A stretch of 62,024 bases of DNA from Bacteroidota bacterium (lineage in GTDB: Bacteria; Bacteroidota; Bacteroidia; Bacteroidales; Bacteroidaceae): NCBI GenBank assembly GCA_023458215.1, contig JAEXAJ010000177.1, positions 1 through 62,024 of the forward strand, given 5' to 3'. A model generated the notes under the pieces. The model made no database searches and had not been told where the DNA came from. It worked only from the letters and a program-made list of their open reading frames with translations. Numbering within the stretch: the first letter of the stretch is position 1; every line of letters begins with the position of its first letter. Position numbers and translations under genes: made by a program. Positions 52,007 through 59,411 of the stretch are shown one piece after another.

Positions 52007-53113
52007 ATGGAGACTCCTCAATCTTTCCCGAGCGTTCCTCCTGTCAAGAAACGGCTGTTGTCCCTCGACGTCTTGCGTGGCATCACCGTTGTAGGCATGA
52101 TATTGGTCAACAACTCCGGCGGGAAGCTTTCTTACGAATCACTGCGTCATTCTGCATGGAACGGAATGACGCCTTGCGACCTTGTGTTCCCATTCTTCCT
52201 CTTCATTATGGGCATCTCTACCTACATTGCATTGAGCAAGTTCCAATTCCGCCCGTCCCCTCCGGTAGTGAGGAAGATACTGAAACGCACTCTTATCATA
52301 CTTTGCATCGGCTGGGCCATCCATTGGTTCGACTTCATCTGCGAGGGCGACTTCTTCCCGCTGGCTCACCTCCGGCTTACGGGCGTGTTGCCACGTATCG
52401 CCCTGTGCTACTGCATTGCCTCCTTTATCGCGTTATACATCCATCACAAATACATCATCCGCATCATCGGACTGATGTTGATAGGTTACACTGTGCTGCT
52501 CCTTGCCGGCAATGGCTTTGCTCCCGACGCAACCAATGTGCTGTCCGTCATTGACCAAAAGCTGTTAGGTTCCGGGCATCTCTATTCTAAGAGTCCGATA
52601 GACCCCGAAGGCCTCGTCAGCACCTTGTCCGCTATAGCTCATACGCTGATAGGCTTCTGTTGCGGCAAGCTCATCCTGCAAAAAGAGGCTTTGGAACAGA
52701 AAACCTTGAAGCTGTTCGTTGCCGGCTTCCTGTTGATGATGTGTGGTTTCCTGCTGACCGAAGCCTTGCCGCTGAACAAACGCATCTGGTCGCCCACCTT
52801 TGTGCTGACCACCTGCGGACTGGCCGCCATGCTCCAAGCCCTGCTAATATACTTCATCGACCTGAAAGAGAAGAAACATTGGTGCCGCTTCTTCGAGATA
52901 TTCGGTGTAAATCCTTTGTTCCTCTACGTACTGAGCGAAGTGGCCGCCATCGTTATCGGGGCAACCGGATTCAAGCCTTTTATCTACGAAGGCATACACT
53001 CGCTGATAACCGATCCTTACTTGGCATCGGCCGTCTACGCACTCCTTTTCACCGGAGTGATGGGCGCCTGTGGCTATCCCTTGTATAAACGAAAAATATA
53101 TATCAAGATATAG
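52007..53113 (+). CDS. HGSNAT-like membrane acetyltransferase (heparan-alpha-glucosaminide N-acetyltransferase family)
   Basis: A 368-residue membrane protein with about ten hydrophobic helices. The N-terminal core LLSLDVLRGITVVGMILVNN and LRHSAWNGMTPCDLVFPFFL matches the human lysosomal enzyme around its active His, here His48. DPEGLVSTLSAIAHTLIG and the C-terminal YKRKIYIKI are also alignable. The human enzyme uses cytosolic acetyl-CoA to acetylate terminal alpha-glucosamine across the membrane, producing the substrate of NAGLU. Here the gene stands between a NAGLU-type GH89 and a GH92, in one operon. In Bacteria such proteins (NagX, COG4299) are also thought to help GlcNAc-sugar use. Confidence 0.88.
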   Translation: METPQSFPSVPPVKKRLLSLDVLRGITVVGMILVNNSGGKLSYESLRHSAWNGMTPCDLVFPFFLFIMGISTYIALSKFQFRPSPPVVRKILKRTLIILCIGWAIHWFDFICEGDFFPLAHLRLTGVLPRIALCYCIASFIALYIHHKYIIRIIGLMLIGYTVLLLAGNGFAPDATNVLSVIDQKLLGSGHLYSKSPIDPEGLVSTLSAIAHTLIGFCCGKLILQKEALEQKTLKLFVAGFLLMMCGFLLTEALPLNKRIWSPTFVLTTCGLAAMLQALLIYFIDLKEKKHWCRFFEIFGVNPLFLYVLSEVAAIVIGATGFKPFIYEGIHSLITDPYLASAVYALLFTGVMGACGYPLYKRKIYIKI

Positions 53114-55435
53114 ATGAAACGTCCCCCATCCACCTATGCCCCTTTACTGCTGACGGCCTTATGGCTGTTGTGCGCCTCCTCCTGTTCTACGCAGAAGCGG
53201 GAGTCGCTGTTGCAGTACATCGACACCCGTGTAGGCACTGCTCCCAGCAGTACCCATACCGCAGGCATGTTCGGCAAGAATACCGAAGAGTATGGTCAGA
53301 CCCTTCCTGCCGTACTTCAACCTAACGGCATGAACTTCTGGACTGCCCAAACCCGGGACACCGAGCAGAAGTGCGTCGCTCCTTATTATTACGCCGACAC
53401 GTTGCTTCAAGGTTTCCGCAATTCCCATTGGATTGTAGGAGGGTGTACGCAAGACTATGGCTCCATGACACTGATGCCCCTCTCCGGGAAGCTCAGAAGC
53501 ACACCTCCGATGCGTGCCACCCGCTTCTCCCATCACGATGAAGAGGCTACTCCGACCTACTACGCCGTCTCCCTGCCCGACGAAGGCATTCGGGCGGAGA
53601 TGACTGCCCGTTCCCGTTCCGCTATCTTTCGTTTCACTTATCAGCAGGCGGGTAAGGGTTATCTGGTGATTAATCCGAACAGCGACGAGGGGCAGGGATA
53701 TATTGCGGTAGATACTGTGAAGAATGAGATATACGGTTATAACCCCGTTCACCGCATCTACCAAGGCTGGGGAGAACCGGCGGGATATAGTGGTCACTTT
53801 GTGGTTAGGCTTCAGAAGAAGATAACCGGCTTCGGTGTGTTCAAGGGCGATTCCTTGTTGCCATGTGTTGCTCAAGTGGGTAATGCACCGCAGATAGGCG
53901 CATACGTGGAGTTCGGGGTAGAAGCGGGAGAAGAAGTACTTGTTAAATCGGCTTCCTCCTTTACCGACCGTGATGGAGCTTTGCATAACCTGGAAGCGGA
54001 AATCCCCCATTGGGACTTTGACCGTACACGCCGGGAGTTGAGCGCGATATGGGAAAAGCATCTGGCCGCTATCGAGGTTGAGACGGATAACCGTGCCGAT
54101 AAGGAGAAGTTTTATAGTGCCTTTTACCGTGCCTCCTTCCTGCCCCGCACGGTGAATGATGTAGACGGGCGTTATCCGTCGTTTGCTACAGGAACGCCTA
54201 TCCGCCGGTTGCCCGAGGGGAAGACCTATTACGATGATTACAGCATGTGGGATACGTACCGTGCCCTGCACCCGCTTGTCAACCTGCTTTTCCCGACTAA
54301 AGGCGGGGATATGATGCAGTCTTTAGTTCTGAAGTACGAGCAAGGAGGCTGGATGCCCATCTTTCCTTGTTGGAATAGTTATACGGCTGCCATGATAGGC
54401 GATCATTGTGTGTCCGCCATCGGCGACGCCTATTGCAAAGGCATCCGTAACTTCGATATCGAAAAGGCTTACGAAGGCATGCGCAAGAATGCCTTCGAGA
54501 CTCCCGCCGACTTTAACGAATACCGGAACGGCATGGGGCGGCGTGCGTTGCTCTCTTACCTGAAGTATGGGTATATTCCGCTGGAAGATTCCGTGCCCGA
54601 TGCATTCCATACCCGTGAGCAGGTTTCACGTACACTGGAATATGCATACGATGATTTCGTTCTGGCACAAGTGGCGAAGGCTTTGGGCAAGACAGCCGAT
54701 TATCAACAGTTGATGCAACGCGCCGTTAATTACCGCAATATAATCGACCCCCGCACGGGGTATGCACAAGGCCGTCATGCCGATGGAAGGTTTTTGGAAG
54801 AGGAGAATGCGTTCGGCTTCGCGCGGTTTATTACCGAGGGTGCGCCGTGCCATTACACGTGGTATGTGCCGCAAGATCCTTACGGGCTGATGGAGTGTAT
54901 GGGCGGTAAGGAACCTTTTATAGCCAAGCTCGACTCCATGTTCAGCCGGCAACGTTATTGGCATGGGAACGAGCCTTGCCATCAGGTTGCTTTCCTGTTC
55001 AATTATGCAGGTCAGCCGTGGAAGACACAACGGGCTGTGAGGCATATCATGGAGACTGAATACCTGAATGAACCCGGCGGGCTGTCGGGCAATGACGATG
55101 CGGGGCAGATGTCGGCGTGGTATATGTTCGCCGCTATGGGATTCTATCCTGTTTGTCCGGGAACACCTTATTATCAGCTTGCAAGCCCTTCGTTCCGCAG
55201 CCTTACATTGAATTTGGAGAACGGGAAGACCTTTACGGTGAAGGCGGAGAAGGCGTCGGACAAGAATATCTATGTTCAGTCGGTCAGGTTGAACGGGAAG
55301 GACTATACACGCAACTACATCTCGCATCAGGATATAATGAATGGTGGGACGATGGAGTTCGTGATGGGGCAGGAGCCTAATGAGGCATGGGGAACGCAGC
55401 ACGAAGATTGTACTCCGGATGTGATGAACGAATAA
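53114..55435 (+). CDS. GH92 alpha-mannosidase (lipoprotein)
   Basis: A 773-residue exo-alpha-mannosidase, calcium-dependent in the family. Lipobox CASSC (Cys24) anchors it to a membrane. The N-terminal beta-sandwich begins YIDTRVGTAPSS, and the (alpha/alpha)6 barrel carries YDDYSMWDTYRALHPL, then GNEPCHQVAFLFNYAGQPW (the family acid region) and GNDDAGQMSAWYMFAAMGFY (the DD base pair), ending LNGKDYTRNYISHQDIMNGG. It starts one base after the upstream stop codon, so the genes are coupled. GH92 enzymes remove mannose from N-glycans, mannan or related host glycans. A second, more distant GH92 lies at 59408. Confidence 0.96.
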   Translation: MKRPPSTYAPLLLTALWLLCASSCSTQKRESLLQYIDTRVGTAPSSTHTAGMFGKNTEEYGQTLPAVLQPNGMNFWTAQTRDTEQKCVAPYYYADTLLQGFRNSHWIVGGCTQDYGSMTLMPLSGKLRSTPPMRATRFSHHDEEATPTYYAVSLPDEGIRAEMTARSRSAIFRFTYQQAGKGYLVINPNSDEGQGYIAVDTVKNEIYGYNPVHRIYQGWGEPAGYSGHFVVRLQKKITGFGVFKGDSLLPCVAQVGNAPQIGAYVEFGVEAGEEVLVKSASSFTDRDGALHNLEAEIPHWDFDRTRRELSAIWEKHLAAIEVETDNRADKEKFYSAFYRASFLPRTVNDVDGRYPSFATGTPIRRLPEGKTYYDDYSMWDTYRALHPLVNLLFPTKGGDMMQSLVLKYEQGGWMPIFPCWNSYTAAMIGDHCVSAIGDAYCKGIRNFDIEKAYEGMRKNAFETPADFNEYRNGMGRRALLSYLKYGYIPLEDSVPDAFHTREQVSRTLEYAYDDFVLAQVAKALGKTADYQQLMQRAVNYRNIIDPRTGYAQGRHADGRFLEEENAFGFARFITEGAPCHYTWYVPQDPYGLMECMGGKEPFIAKLDSMFSRQRYWHGNEPCHQVAFLFNYAGQPWKTQRAVRHIMETEYLNEPGGLSGNDDAGQMSAWYMFAAMGFYPVCPGTPYYQLASPSFRSLTLNLENGKTFTVKAEKASDKNIYVQSVRLNGKDYTRNYISHQDIMNGGTMEFVMGQEPNEAWGTQHEDCTPDVMNE

Positions 55436-55480
55436 AGAGAAGTTTGCCATACAAATTCTAACCAGTATAACTATATTAGT

Positions 55481-56890
55481 ATGAAAATAAAAACCATATT
55501 ATCCGCCTTGTGCGCTTTTTGCCTATTGGCGGCATGTGCCGGCTCCAAGACCGGGGAAAGTACTTATAACATCCTCGACTACGGTGCCGTAGGCGACGGG
55601 AAGACCGATGACGCCGCTGCCTTGCAGAATGCCATCGACCTGTGTTCCAAATCGGGTGGGGGCACTGTGCTTATTCCTGCCGGACGCACTTTCCTTTGCA
55701 GCCCCTTCCAACTGGCCTCTTATGTAGAGCTACACCTCGAACCCAATTCACGCATTCTTGCCAATCCCGATGAGGCTGTCTATACCCAAAGCGCCTTTCG
55801 CGAGAACCGTGGCGAGGGCATGATGTGGATATCGGGCAAGGACCTGAAACAAGTCTCCATCACCGGTACGGGTACTATCGACGGAAACGGGGTAGCCTTT
55901 ATGGGCAAGGAACTCGAAGACTCCTACGAACTGAAACCTGTCACCGACTTCGACCCCCGTCCGCATGTGCTGACGCTTATCAACGTCGAACAAGTAGTTA
56001 TCAGAGACATTACGATCCGTAACAGTGCCTACTGGACGGTACACCTTATCGGCTGCAACGACGCCTCCATCGACGGCATCAGCCTGCTGAACAACCTCAA
56101 GATACGCAACGGCGACGGTATTGACGTAGATCACTCCCGCAACGTACGTATAGCCAACTGCCATATAGAGTCGGGCGACGACTGCATCTGCCTGAAGAAC
56201 CGCCGCGAGTTTGAAGAGTATGGCCCTTGCGAGGATATTGTGGTAACCAACTGCACCATGGTTTCCCGTTCTTGCGCCATCAAGATAGGCTCGGAGAATA
56301 TGGATAAGATTGATCGCGTGCTGTTCAACAACTGCATTATCAAGAACAGCAACCGGGGCATCGGTATACAGAACCGTGATGAAGGTACGGTGACTAACGT
56401 GGTTTTCTCTAATATGATAGTAGACTGTATGTTCTTCTCCGACGTATGGTGGGGCAAAGCGGAACCGATCTACGTAACGTCCTACCCCCGTGCCGTGGGC
56501 AATCATAAGGATGCCGGCTGGCGTTTCCCGAAAGGGGCCACCGAGGGACGTTGCGGCGAGGTGAGCCGTATCTATTTCACCAATATCAAATGTACCAGCG
56601 AGAACGGTGTTTTCGTGGGAGGTGATACGCCGGATAAGGTCAATCATATCTACTTCGAAGATGTGGACTTGCTGTTGCGGAAACGTACAGCCTATAAAGG
56701 AGGCGTTTACGACAAGCGTCCGTGTACCGGCGAAGGATTTATCTACGATCAGACGTATGGCTTCTATATTGATACAGCTTCGGATATCCGGATAGATGAT
56801 TGCGTGGTGACATGGGGAGATATCCGTCCCGACCGGGCAGCGGAAGGGATTAAACAAAAGAATGTGAGTAACTTGAAGATGAATAACTGA
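55481..56890 (+). CDS. GH28-like parallel beta-helix glycosidase (lipoprotein)
   Basis: A 469-residue protein with lipobox LLAAC (Cys19) and a right-handed beta-helix opening NILDYGAVGDGKTDDAAALQ. GH28 landmarks present: NGDGIDVD (210-217) and GDDCICLKN (232-240), giving the catalytic Asp residues. The usual GHG histidine motif is replaced by SRSCAIKIGSE (262-272) and the usual RIK by NRGIGIQNRD, so classical polygalacturonase chemistry is doubtful. Position behind GH89 and GH92 genes suggests a host-glycan or related substrate rather than pectin. It is separated from GH92 by 45 bases. Confidence 0.88.
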   Translation: MKIKTILSALCAFCLLAACAGSKTGESTYNILDYGAVGDGKTDDAAALQNAIDLCSKSGGGTVLIPAGRTFLCSPFQLASYVELHLEPNSRILANPDEAVYTQSAFRENRGEGMMWISGKDLKQVSITGTGTIDGNGVAFMGKELEDSYELKPVTDFDPRPHVLTLINVEQVVIRDITIRNSAYWTVHLIGCNDASIDGISLLNNLKIRNGDGIDVDHSRNVRIANCHIESGDDCICLKNRREFEEYGPCEDIVVTNCTMVSRSCAIKIGSENMDKIDRVLFNNCIIKNSNRGIGIQNRDEGTVTNVVFSNMIVDCMFFSDVWWGKAEPIYVTSYPRAVGNHKDAGWRFPKGATEGRCGEVSRIYFTNIKCTSENGVFVGGDTPDKVNHIYFEDVDLLLRKRTAYKGGVYDKRPCTGEGFIYDQTYGFYIDTASDIRIDDCVVTWGDIRPDRAAEGIKQKNVSNLKMNN

Positions 56891-56936
56891 GGTGAATTTG
56901 ATGAATTTAATTGAATAAAGGAGTAACTCAATTCTT

Positions 56937-56952
56937 CTCCTCCCGGGAGGAG
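56937..56952. repeat. GC-rich hairpin after the GH28-like gene
   Basis: CTCCTCCC and GGGAGGAG form a perfect 16-base palindrome, extendable by purine-rich flanks (TTCT/AGAA). No T-run follows, so it is more likely an RNA-stability or attenuation hairpin than a classical terminator. Confidence 0.5.
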
Positions 56953-57033
56953 GAGAAATGAGATACTACCGAAGTTTTTCAGACTTGTGTTTACTAAGTT
57001 TTTTCGCCATATATAACTAAATTATCAATCCTG

Positions 57034-58275
57034 ATGAGAACAAGCATATTCCTTATACTCTATCTGCTGTGTACCCTTTCCGTCTATCCGCAGACTAAAC
57101 CTACTCTGCAACAGTTGGGCAGCATCTACTATGCCTATCCCGCTCCGTCTTCGGTGTCAACTCCCGTCCCGGCAGGTTACGAACCTTTTTATATCAGTCA
57201 TTACGGCCGTCATGGTTCCCGCTGGATGACGGCGGATGAACGCTACACGGAGGTAGTAGATGTTTTCGACTCGCTCTACCATTGCTCCGGACTTACTCCT
57301 TTGGGCATGGATGTTCGTGCTCGTCTGCACCGTGTATGGGAAGATGCCCGCGGTTGTAGCGGAAATATCACCCCCTTGGGTGAGCGTCAGCACCGCGAGA
57401 TAGCCGGACGAATGTACCACAATTTCCCCCAAGTATTTCGGGAAGATGCTTTTGTTGATGCCCGTTCGTCCACTTCATTGCGTTGTGCCATGAGTATGAG
57501 CTACTTCACCGAAGGCTTGAAAGAACTCAACCCGAAGCTGCATGTAGAGCGTCGTGCCTATGATAAATATATGGATTACATCGCTTATACTTCTCCCGAA
57601 GGCGAAGCATTCTCTTCGGAAAAAGCTCCTTGGCGGAAAGGCTTCCGTGATTTCGAGGCAAAGAACGTTCGTCCCGCCCGCTTGATGGCTTCGTTGTTTG
57701 TGAATCCCGGCGTCATCGAAGACCAAGATGCCCTGATGCGCAGCCTCTATTGGATTGCCGCCGATATGCAGAATGTAGAACTCGATCTTTCTTTCTACGA
57801 CCTTTTCGAGTACGAAGAACTCCTCGGCATTTGGAAAACGGTGAATGCCCGCATGTACGTCTGCAATGCTGCCGCTCCGCTTAATGGGGGACTGATGCCC
57901 CGTTGCGCCGCCCCTCTGCTACGTAATATCGTTGAAAGTGCCGAGGCGGCAATACAAAACGGTTCCCCTGCCGCTGATCTTCGCTTTGGTCACGACACAC
58001 ATCTCATCCGCCTGCTGGCCTTGATGCAGATAGAGGGATGCAGTAATCAGGAGACGGATATGGAGAAGTTTCACCAGGCCTGGCAGGATTATCGCATCTC
58101 TCCGATGGGAGCCAACTTGCAGATCATCTTCTACCGCAACCGGGCGAAAGAGGTCATTGTGAAGTTCCTTTTGAATGAGGAAGAAGTGACCTTACCCGTC
58201 AAGAGTGCTACCAGCCCTTACTATCCGTGGAATGCCGTGGAGGCATTCTTTGAGAAGCAGATTAAAGCGGATTGA
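57034..58275 (+). CDS. Histidine-type phosphatase (MINPP/phytase-like)
   Basis: A 413-residue secreted phosphatase (signal MRTSIFLILYLLCTLSVYPQ). The catalytic motif is YGRHGSRW with nucleophile His60 and Arg63, and the distal motif is FGHDTHL with His320-Asp321. This arrangement, with about 400 residues, fits the histidine acid phosphatase branch that includes multiple inositol polyphosphate phosphatases, which strip phosphate from phytate; Bacteroides has a known enzyme of this class. In a mannosidase locus, sugar phosphates such as Man-6-phosphate are another possible target. It is 143 bases from the GH28-like gene, and its end overlaps the HU-like gene on the opposite strand by 14 bases. 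Confidence 0.9.
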   Translation: MRTSIFLILYLLCTLSVYPQTKPTLQQLGSIYYAYPAPSSVSTPVPAGYEPFYISHYGRHGSRWMTADERYTEVVDVFDSLYHCSGLTPLGMDVRARLHRVWEDARGCSGNITPLGERQHREIAGRMYHNFPQVFREDAFVDARSSTSLRCAMSMSYFTEGLKELNPKLHVERRAYDKYMDYIAYTSPEGEAFSSEKAPWRKGFRDFEAKNVRPARLMASLFVNPGVIEDQDALMRSLYWIAADMQNVELDLSFYDLFEYEELLGIWKTVNARMYVCNAAAPLNGGLMPRCAAPLLRNIVESAEAAIQNGSPAADLRFGHDTHLIRLLALMQIEGCSNQETDMEKFHQAWQDYRISPMGANLQIIFYRNRAKEVIVKFLLNEEEVTLPVKSATSPYYPWNAVEAFFEKQIKAD

Positions 58276-58678
58276 CCGCCTCGTCTACATCGACCCAAGA
58301 GATGTACGGGCTGATCAGCGTCCTGTCTGTCACCTTTCCCTGCTGGTTCCGGCTGTATTCGGGGATGAAGCGTACCTGTACACCGGTGATTTGTTGGGCG
58401 CTCACCTCTTCGGGAGTATCTACCCCCTTACCTTCCGATCGGCAGGTGTAATAGAATGTACCTACGCCTTTCAGACGCACGGAGCGTCCGGCTTCCATCA
58501 TTTCAGCAAGCACAGGTCCTAAATTCATAAGCACAGCATACGTGTCTCCCGGCGTTACGGTAGACATTACCGACAGTTGTTGTGCTACATCGTCCGTGGT
58601 GTAAGGACGTCCTTTGGTTATGGCCGTTGGATGCCACTTATTGTCTTTATTCTGTTTTACCTTCTTAAAGAATGCCAT
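58262..58678 (-). CDS. HU-like DNA-binding protein
   Basis: A 138-residue protein of the Bacteroidetes HU-related family (TIGR01201/HU-HIG). The start at 58678 (MAFFKKVKQNKDNKWHPTA) is chosen because that is the family N-terminus; a longer in-frame start adds 12 unrelated residues. The HU core is VAQQLSVMSTVTPGDTYAVL, then GRSVRLKGVGTFYYTC. The C-terminal extension (ITGVQVRFIPEY) is typical. It binds DNA non-specifically. The coding end overlaps the phosphatase gene. Its 5' leader contains the triple palindrome array at 58725-58791, and the promoter lies at 58802-58809. Confidence 0.88.
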   Translation of the reverse strand: MAFFKKVKQNKDNKWHPTAITKGRPYTTDDVAQQLSVMSTVTPGDTYAVLMNLGPVLAEMMEAGRSVRLKGVGTFYYTCRSEGKGVDTPEEVSAQQITGVQVRFIPEYSRNQQGKVTDRTLISPYISWVDVDEAVNPL

Positions 58679-58724
58679 ATAGGTTCTGTTTATGAGTGAG
58701 TAATATTGATGCATAAGGTCAGAT

Positions 58725-58791
58725 AGGAATCATGGCGGATGATTGTACCAATCATGGCCGATGATTCATGCAATCATCCGCCATGATTCCT
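58725..58791. repeat. Triple palindrome array in the HU gene leader
   Basis: Unit 1 (core AATCATGGCGGATGATT), unit 2 (AATCATGGCCGATGATT) and unit 3 (AATCATCCGCCATGATT, the exact reverse complement of unit 1). The outer arms 58725-58745 and 58771-58791 pair perfectly over 21 bases. The design, not the sequence, equals the array at 1671-1738. It lies between the predicted transcript start (about 58795) and the HU start codon. Confidence 0.8.
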
Positions 58792-58801
58792 GTCTCAGTT
58801 A

Positions 58802-58809
58802 CAAAGGTA
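58802..58809 (-). promoter_or_regulatory. Promoter -7 box for the HU-like gene
   Basis: TACCTTTG on the minus strand fits TAnnTTTG and places the palindrome array in the transcribed leader. Confidence 0.5.
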
Positions 58810-58868
58810 GCATAATTCACCCGGATAAGGAGATAAGATGAGGTCTTATTTCAACCTGTCATAAGTAT

Positions 58869-59411
58869 TTATCGTTCTACCGCCCAGTTAATCCCTACCG
58901 GATTATTGCGTACCCTCCACACCAGCGGGAAGCTTGGATTGTCCAATATCCACATTTCACAACCCTCTACTGCATCCTTTACATGAATCAGCGGCCGGTC
59001 CAGGGCTTTCTCTTTTTTATCCACTACCGAATATGTAGTCTGGTTGTAGACAAACGTGTCTTGTTCCTTCAGTTGCCGGTATGCCGAGAGTGAAAGCAGG
59101 GCTACGGTTTCCTCGGCAGGCAGACAGATATGGTTACCGTCTTCGGGCTGAAGGAAGCTGAGGCGGATGGCTTGTTCCACCGATTTGCGGCTCATGGCAT
59201 AGCTGCCCGCTTGCCACTTCAGATTGCGCTCTATGCCCCAGTGCATATAGAGCGTATCTTGCTTCTCGCTGAATATAGTCTGATACTTCCGTGTCTGCCC
59301 GTGCAGGCTATATACAAACAGGAGTGTATCTGTAACAATGCCTTGTGCCGGGAGGCTTCCGGCACAAGAGAGGCACAATAGGAGAGAAAGTATAATCTGC
59401 TTTTTCATCAT
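58869..59411 (-). CDS. Unknown secreted protein downstream of GH92
   Basis: A 180-residue protein, not recognised. A signal peptide is clear (MMKKQIILSLLLCLSCAGSLPAQ); the alternative lipoprotein reading at Cys16 (LSC) lacks a good lipobox. The mature part is beta-rich (VYSLHGQTRKYQTIFSEKQD, DTFVYNQTTYSVVDKKEK, EMWILDNPSFPLVWRV) and resembles a single lipocalin-like or LolA-like sheet, but this is impression only. The start overlaps the GH92 stop by 4 bases, so the two are co-translated and probably both serve glycan use outside the cytoplasm. Confidence 0.75.
   Translation of the reverse strand: MMKKQIILSLLLCLSCAGSLPAQGIVTDTLLFVYSLHGQTRKYQTIFSEKQDTLYMHWGIERNLKWQAGSYAMSRKSVEQAIRLSFLQPEDGNHICLPAEETVALLSLSAYRQLKEQDTFVYNQTTYSVVDKKEKALDRPLIHVKDAVEGCEMWILDNPSFPLVWRVRNNPVGINWAVER

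Noticed and set aside
53159..54271. 370-codon open frame antisense to the first GH92
   Set aside because: It lies wholly inside a clear GH92 gene on the other strand, has no family motifs and arises from GC-biased codons. The same holds for long antisense frames at 50976-51773, 54626-55450 and 55748-56857.
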